Assembly (NCBI RefSeq): GCF_000497245.1
Contig: NZ_AWTC01000004.1
Location: 92,124-156,123 of the forward strand
Direction: 5' to 3'
DNA: 64,000 bases
DNA from: Sporolactobacillus laevolacticus DSM 442
GTDB lineage: Bacteria > Bacillota > Bacilli > Bacillales > Sporolactobacillaceae
Shown here piece by piece: positions 60,288-64,000 of the stretch. A model generated the notes under the pieces. That model searched no databases. It saw only the letters and a program-made list of their open reading frames with translations, and had not been told where the DNA came from. The position numbers and the translations under genes were made by a program. Positions within the stretch are counted from its first letter, which is position 1; each line of letters starts with the position of its first letter.

Positions 60288-61724
60288 ATGACGAATAGTA
60301 CGAAGACCATGCAAGAAATCAAGCGCGGCCCCATTACCGTTGCACTGATAATCGGTGCGTTTGTCGCCATCTTGAATGAGACATTATTGAATATCGCGCT
60401 TTCCGATCTAATTCATTATTTTCATGTTACACCGACAACGGTTCAGTGGTTAACCACCGCTTATTTGCTGGTTATAGGCATTCTGATGCCGGTGACGGCG
60501 CTGCTGACCGGCTGGTTTACCACGCGCCAGATGTTTCTTGGTGCGATGAGCCTTTTCTTGCTCGGTACGGTGATTTGCGGGTTTGCCCCGAGCTTTTCAT
60601 TTCTCTTGCTTGGCCGAATTATCCAGGCTGCGGGCTCCGGATTGATTCTTCCGGTCCTGATGAACACAATATTGTTTATTTACCCACCGGAAAAAAGAGG
60701 CGGGGCGATGGGCCTGATCGGACTTGTGCTCATGTTCGCGCCGGCGCTTGGTCCAACTTTGTCCGGCCTAATCATTGCGTCATTATCCTGGCGCTGGCTG
60801 TTCTATCTGGTGATTCCGCTTGCCATATTCTCGATTCTGTTCGCCGCCCGCTTTCTGACGAACGTGTCGGAGGTGACACGCCCGAAAGTGGAAGTTCCTT
60901 CAATTATTCTTTCCACACTCGGTTTCGGTGGTCTGGTCTATGGTATGGGATCAGGCGCGGAAGGAGGCTGGCTGAGCCTCGTATTTATGGCTATCGGGGT
61001 GGTCAGCCTGGTTCTATTTGTCTGGCGCCAGCTGGTCGTTTCGAATCCGATTCTCGATTTTCGAGCGTTTAAATATCCGATGTACACCTTGGCAACGATC
61101 ATTCTAATTCTGGTCATGGTGACCCTGTTCGCTACCATGATTCTGCTTCCGCTCTATCTGCAGCGGGCTTTGCTTCTGTCTTCATTCGCTGCAGGAGTTG
61201 TCCTTTTGCCGGGCGGATTGATCAATGGTCTGCTGTCCCCAGTGATGGGCAAGCTGTTCGACAAATTCGGCCCGCGCTGGCTGGTTACGCCTGGATTGTT
61301 GATCATGTCCGTAGTGATCTGGCTCTTCAGCAGGCTGACCGTTTCTGAAAGCATGCTGTACATCATCATTTTATACGCCGCATTGCTGATTGGCATGTCA
61401 ATGGTGATGATGCCGGTGTCGACAACCGGTCTGAATCAGCTCCCGAAACATATGTATCCGCATGGCACAGCGATCATGAACACGCTGCAGCAGGTGGCCG
61501 GCGGTATCGGCACAGCTGTTTTTATCGGCATCATGGTGTCTGGCCAGCAAGCGTACCTAAACCATTCCGCAAATCCTGAGGCACCGTCCCAAGTACTGCA
61601 AGGGCTGGTTGCCGGCATGAGCCGCGCCTTTTTCATCGCATTGGCGGTCGGCGTAGTTTCGCTTGTGCTCTCGCTGTTTTTAAAACGAACCTTCGCACCG
61701 AAAGAAGAGCAATCAGAAGGATAA
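60288..61724 (+). CDS. MFS transporter, DHA2 (LmrB-like) family
   Basis: 478 residues, fourteen predicted helices. NETLLNIALSDLIHYF, GRIIQAAGSGLILPVLMNTILFIYPPEKRGGAMGLIGLVLMFAPALGPTLSGLII (motif C) and PVSTTGLNQLPKHMYPHGTAIMNTLQQVAGGIGTAVFIGIM are the DHA2 marks, closest in form to lincomycin-type exporters. ATG 60288 has AAGGAG ten bases upstream. A terminator-like hairpin lies immediately upstream. Confidence 0.87.
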   Translation: MTNSTKTMQEIKRGPITVALIIGAFVAILNETLLNIALSDLIHYFHVTPTTVQWLTTAYLLVIGILMPVTALLTGWFTTRQMFLGAMSLFLLGTVICGFAPSFSFLLLGRIIQAAGSGLILPVLMNTILFIYPPEKRGGAMGLIGLVLMFAPALGPTLSGLIIASLSWRWLFYLVIPLAIFSILFAARFLTNVSEVTRPKVEVPSIILSTLGFGGLVYGMGSGAEGGWLSLVFMAIGVVSLVLFVWRQLVVSNPILDFRAFKYPMYTLATIILILVMVTLFATMILLPLYLQRALLLSSFAAGVVLLPGGLINGLLSPVMGKLFDKFGPRWLVTPGLLIMSVVIWLFSRLTVSESMLYIIILYAALLIGMSMVMMPVSTTGLNQLPKHMYPHGTAIMNTLQQVAGGIGTAVFIGIMVSGQQAYLNHSANPEAPSQVLQGLVAGMSRAFFIALAVGVVSLVLSLFLKRTFAPKEEQSEG

Positions 61725-61795
61725 AACGAAGGCATACATGATATCCGCAGAATTGCGGCATCCTAAGTTCATCTGTAAAGTATCGGGGTGAAAAC

Positions 61796-62572
61796 ATGGA
61801 TACCTATCTCTGGCCTGTGAGCATGAACCTGTCATTTGTTCTTTTTTCAGCGGAACATATATGTACACTGATTATTATCGCGATACTAGGGGTCTGCCCG
61901 TTTCTTTTTCAGAAACAACTGAGGCAGGCCCTTTTTGCGCGCCGCACACTTCGCTATTTTTTCGCGGCCATCCTTTTACTCGGGGAGGCCGGTTACCAGA
62001 TTTGGACACTTTCAATTGGAGCATGGTCGGTAAAATCGTCGCTGCCCCTTGAAGTCAGTGATCTCGCCGCGCTGCTCACGGCTGTCATGCTGCTGACTAA
62101 GCGTTGGCCGCTTTTCTCCATTTTGTATTTCGCCGGAATTGGGGGCGCAGTCCAAGCACTGCTGACACCTGACCTCGGCAGAACAACCTTTCCGCATTTT
62201 CACTACATCCAGTTTTTCGCCACTCATGGCACAACCGTAATCGCTTGCTTGTTCATGATTGTGGCCGAGCGTTTCAGGCCAACATACCGCTCGTTGTGGG
62301 TGGCTTTTGGCGTAACAAACCTGTACGGCGTAATGATTTTCTTTTTCGACCGGTTGATCGGCGCCAATTATTTGTATTTGATGCACAAGCCAAGTATATC
62401 CGTCCTGAATTTTTTAGGACCCTGGCCATGGTACCTGATTTGGACCGAGGTCCTCGCCATCGTAGAATTCCACGTCCTCTACGCACCGTTCTATCTTTGG
62501 AAAAAACGAGAAAAAGCGAAAGAAGAGAGGAAAAAAGTTGGGGGAAGTAGAGAGGAACTGTGTGAGGAATGA
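61796..62572 (+). CDS. TIGR02206 membrane protein (YwaF-like)
   Basis: 258 residues with six or more helices: FSAEHICTLIIIAILGVCPFLF start, LPLEVSDLAALLTAVMLLTKRWPLFSILYFAGIGGAVQALLTPDLG, FPHFHYIQFFATHGTTVIACLFMIVAERFRPTYRS, FLGPWPWYLIWTEVLAIVEFHVLYAPFYL. These fit TIGR02206 integral membrane proteins (B. subtilis YwaF). Function unknown. GGGGTGA site before ATG 61796. Highly charged tail. Confidence 0.85.
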   Translation: MDTYLWPVSMNLSFVLFSAEHICTLIIIAILGVCPFLFQKQLRQALFARRTLRYFFAAILLLGEAGYQIWTLSIGAWSVKSSLPLEVSDLAALLTAVMLLTKRWPLFSILYFAGIGGAVQALLTPDLGRTTFPHFHYIQFFATHGTTVIACLFMIVAERFRPTYRSLWVAFGVTNLYGVMIFFFDRLIGANYLYLMHKPSISVLNFLGPWPWYLIWTEVLAIVEFHVLYAPFYLWKKREKAKEERKKVGGSREELCEE

Positions 62573-62700
62573 GAGTCTGCAATAACGGATGAAAAAGTGA
62601 AAGGACCTATTTTCTGAAGCGGAAAAATCGTTGTTTAAAAGAGGAAAAATGGGTGTTTATGTCGAATCGAGACATTATCAAAGATAAGGGATGATGCCTA

Positions 62701-63720
62701 TTGATCGTAAATAAACTATATGTTCCCTGGCGGGTGCTCGCTGATCAAGCACTGCTCGAACATCTTGAAAACGACCATCCGGCGCGGGCACAAATTGAAG
62801 CGGATCTCGCCAAACGTCAAGCCGGATTTCGCGGCGAACAGAATCTCGCCTATTACCTCGACACATTCCAGAAAGAGGATTGGCACATCTTTTATGCACT
62901 CAAGCTTGAAGATTGCCAAATCGATACACTCCTGCTTACACCCACGTTTATTTCACTTCTGGAATCGAAAAATTACTCTGGTGTAGTTCGTTTTGAACCT
63001 GATGGACAGTTCATGCGCCGCGTCGCCGATCGGTACGAAGGCTATGCTAATCCCCTTTTACAAGTTGGTCGACACAGAGCCTTGCTCCGAAAATGGCTCT
63101 CCAATCATGGCTTGCCAAAACTGCCGATTGAGGCCGATGTCGTAATCGCATTTCCGGCAACGATCATCGAGAACCCGGGAAAATTACGCCATGTCCAAGA
63201 ACATGTATTCCATGCAGAACAAGCTCCAATGAAACTCGAAAAATTGATTGAAAAATACAAGCATACCCACAATTTTTTTGAATTCATTCCCCAAATTGAA
63301 CACCTATTGCTCCAAGAACACAATGACAAACCCATCAACGTTTTAAACCTATTCAACATTCACCCATCCGAGTTGAGGCGCGGCGTTCGCTGCGACAAAT
63401 GCCGCTCCTTCGATATGCAACGCATCTACGCAAACTGGTTCTGCCCAAGATGCGGCTACAAATCCAAAACCGCCCACATACCAATGATCCTCCACTACTT
63501 TCTCCTATTCGGAAGCACAATGACCAACAAACAATGCAGAGCGTTTTTGAGAGTCGACAAATGCAAGACAATGACAGATTTGTTAAGCAAAATGAATTTA
63601 CAAAGAGGCGGATCTGGTTTCGGTAATGGTTTATATTATAAGTCTCCATCTCATGAAACATTTGATCGTTATTTTCGCGATAAACAAGATTGGAGAAAGA
63701 GAATCTGGAACAGAAAATAA
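62701..63720 (+). CDS. NERD-domain protein with zinc ribbon
   Basis: 339 residues. The NERD region (RQAGFRGEQNLAYYLDTF...WHIFYALKLEDCQIDTLLLTPTFISLLESKNYSGVVRF; Glu, Asp, Glu-x-Lys nuclease-like residues) is followed by a helical middle and a CxxC...CxxC zinc ribbon (CDKCRSFDMQRIYANWFCPRCGYKSKTAH, about 237-262). NERD proteins are predicted nucleases of unknown substrate. TTG start at 62701 with AAGGGA upstream. Codons late in the gene are C/A-rich, unlike the first half. Confidence 0.85.
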   Translation: MIVNKLYVPWRVLADQALLEHLENDHPARAQIEADLAKRQAGFRGEQNLAYYLDTFQKEDWHIFYALKLEDCQIDTLLLTPTFISLLESKNYSGVVRFEPDGQFMRRVADRYEGYANPLLQVGRHRALLRKWLSNHGLPKLPIEADVVIAFPATIIENPGKLRHVQEHVFHAEQAPMKLEKLIEKYKHTHNFFEFIPQIEHLLLQEHNDKPINVLNLFNIHPSELRRGVRCDKCRSFDMQRIYANWFCPRCGYKSKTAHIPMILHYFLLFGSTMTNKQCRAFLRVDKCKTMTDLLSKMNLQRGGSGFGNGLYYKSPSHETFDRYFRDKQDWRKRIWNRK

Positions 63721-63726
63721 TGAATT

Positions 63727-64000
63727 ACAAAGTAGTAACTAACGAATGAAAAGTAGTAACCAATTCTGGGAAAGTAGAAACAAAACGATTAAAAGTCGTA
63801 ACGAAAATTTAGAGTAGTAACCAACGAATGAAAAGTAGTAACTAATCCTGGGAAAGTAGAAACAAAACGATTAAAAGTCGTAACGAAAATTTGGAGCAGT
63901 AACCAACGAATGAAAGTAGTAACCAATCCTGGGAAAGTAGAAACAAAACGATTAAAAGTCGTAACGAAAATTTGGAGTAGTAACCAACGAATGAAAAGTA
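63727..64000 (+). repeat. A-rich ~20-bp repeat array (array H), runs off the right edge
   Basis: Monomers GTAGTAACCAACGAATG, AGTAGTAACYAATCCTGGG, AAAGTAGAAACAAAACG and AAAGTCGTAACGAAAATTT form a repeating set of four. The CTGGG block starts at 63766, 63848 and 63929 (82 and 81 bp). It follows the NERD gene in the same direction. Confidence 0.85.

Noticed and set aside
60066..60314. 82-codon minus-strand frame over the tandem repeats
   Set aside because: Shadow of the exporter start and the repeats; only the short inner frame has a ribosome site, and that too is doubtful.

Overview
The window looks like chromosomal DNA of a low-to-moderate GC Gram-positive, spore-former-type bacterium of the Bacillales. 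The levansucrase and endolevanase are very close to Bacillus subtilis SacB and LevB, and a glucose dehydrogenase/GlcU pair, EcsC, LiaG-like, YvaD/YvaE-like and YolD-like proteins are present. Shine-Dalgarno sites are strong and GTG/TTG starts are common. Sporolactobacillus or a close relative would fit, but no rRNA or tRNA is present to prove it. Most genes are accessory: drug and solute transporters, each often beside its own one-component regulator, plus GNAT acetyltransferases and small stress enzymes. No phage, insertion sequence with a transposase, CRISPR array or ribosomal RNA was seen.

Layout. 1-10 kb: end of glucose dehydrogenase, GlcU, an IclR/MFS/UPF0303 operon whose IclR gene carries a nonsense codon, a DHA2 exporter, an amino acid permease, an AAC(6')-like GNAT, a MerR/carboxymuconolactone-decarboxylase divergon, and a CDF exporter. 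10-25 kb: trpB followed at once by a ykkC-class (guanidine-I type) riboswitch and an MBL-fold hydrolase; GNATs, a HAD protein, an esterase, a secreted metallophosphoesterase, two DSP-type phosphatases, LemA and HtpX. 25-32 kb: sacB-levB and a large M16C peptidase. 32-45 kb: two aldo/keto-reductase-type and hydrolase genes, then a dense run of regulator/transporter pairs (MarR-YvaD-YvaE, leader-peptide MFS, MarR-MFS, VapBC, ArsR-MFS, HxlR-nitroreductase). 45-48 kb: a polar amino acid ABC transporter. 48-64 kb: EcsC, a PadR-HAAS-DUF4064 operon, small membrane and coat-like proteins, LiaG-like, two more DHA2 exporters, an AGE-family epimerase, an SOS-controlled YolD mini-operon, Rrf2/IDEAL, a second aldo/keto reductase, a YwaF-like protein and a NERD nuclease-like protein.

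The most unusual signal is not a gene. At least eight intergenic regions carry a degenerate A-rich repeat with a monomer of about 20.5 bp. In four arrays it is organised in a higher-order period of exactly 82 bp (four monomers), with a fifth showing about 81 bp. Each array has its own core variant (AGTAGTAAC, AGTTAAAAC, AGTTAGACC, AGTGAAAAC), and orientation nearly always follows the gene that ends just upstream. I do not recognise this family. It also creates false reading frames on the minus strand.

A second theme is gene decay. Three genes (IclR and two MFS transporters) are intact except for one in-frame TAA, and a HAAS-type gene has a one-base frameshift. These could be real pseudogenes or sequence errors. 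Other notable items are a leader peptide with mutually exclusive hairpins before an MFS gene, paired MarR operators on both sides of one marR gene, two copies of a 67-bp MITE-like palindrome, and a LexA-box operon holding an orphan YolD and a 50-bp tandem duplication.
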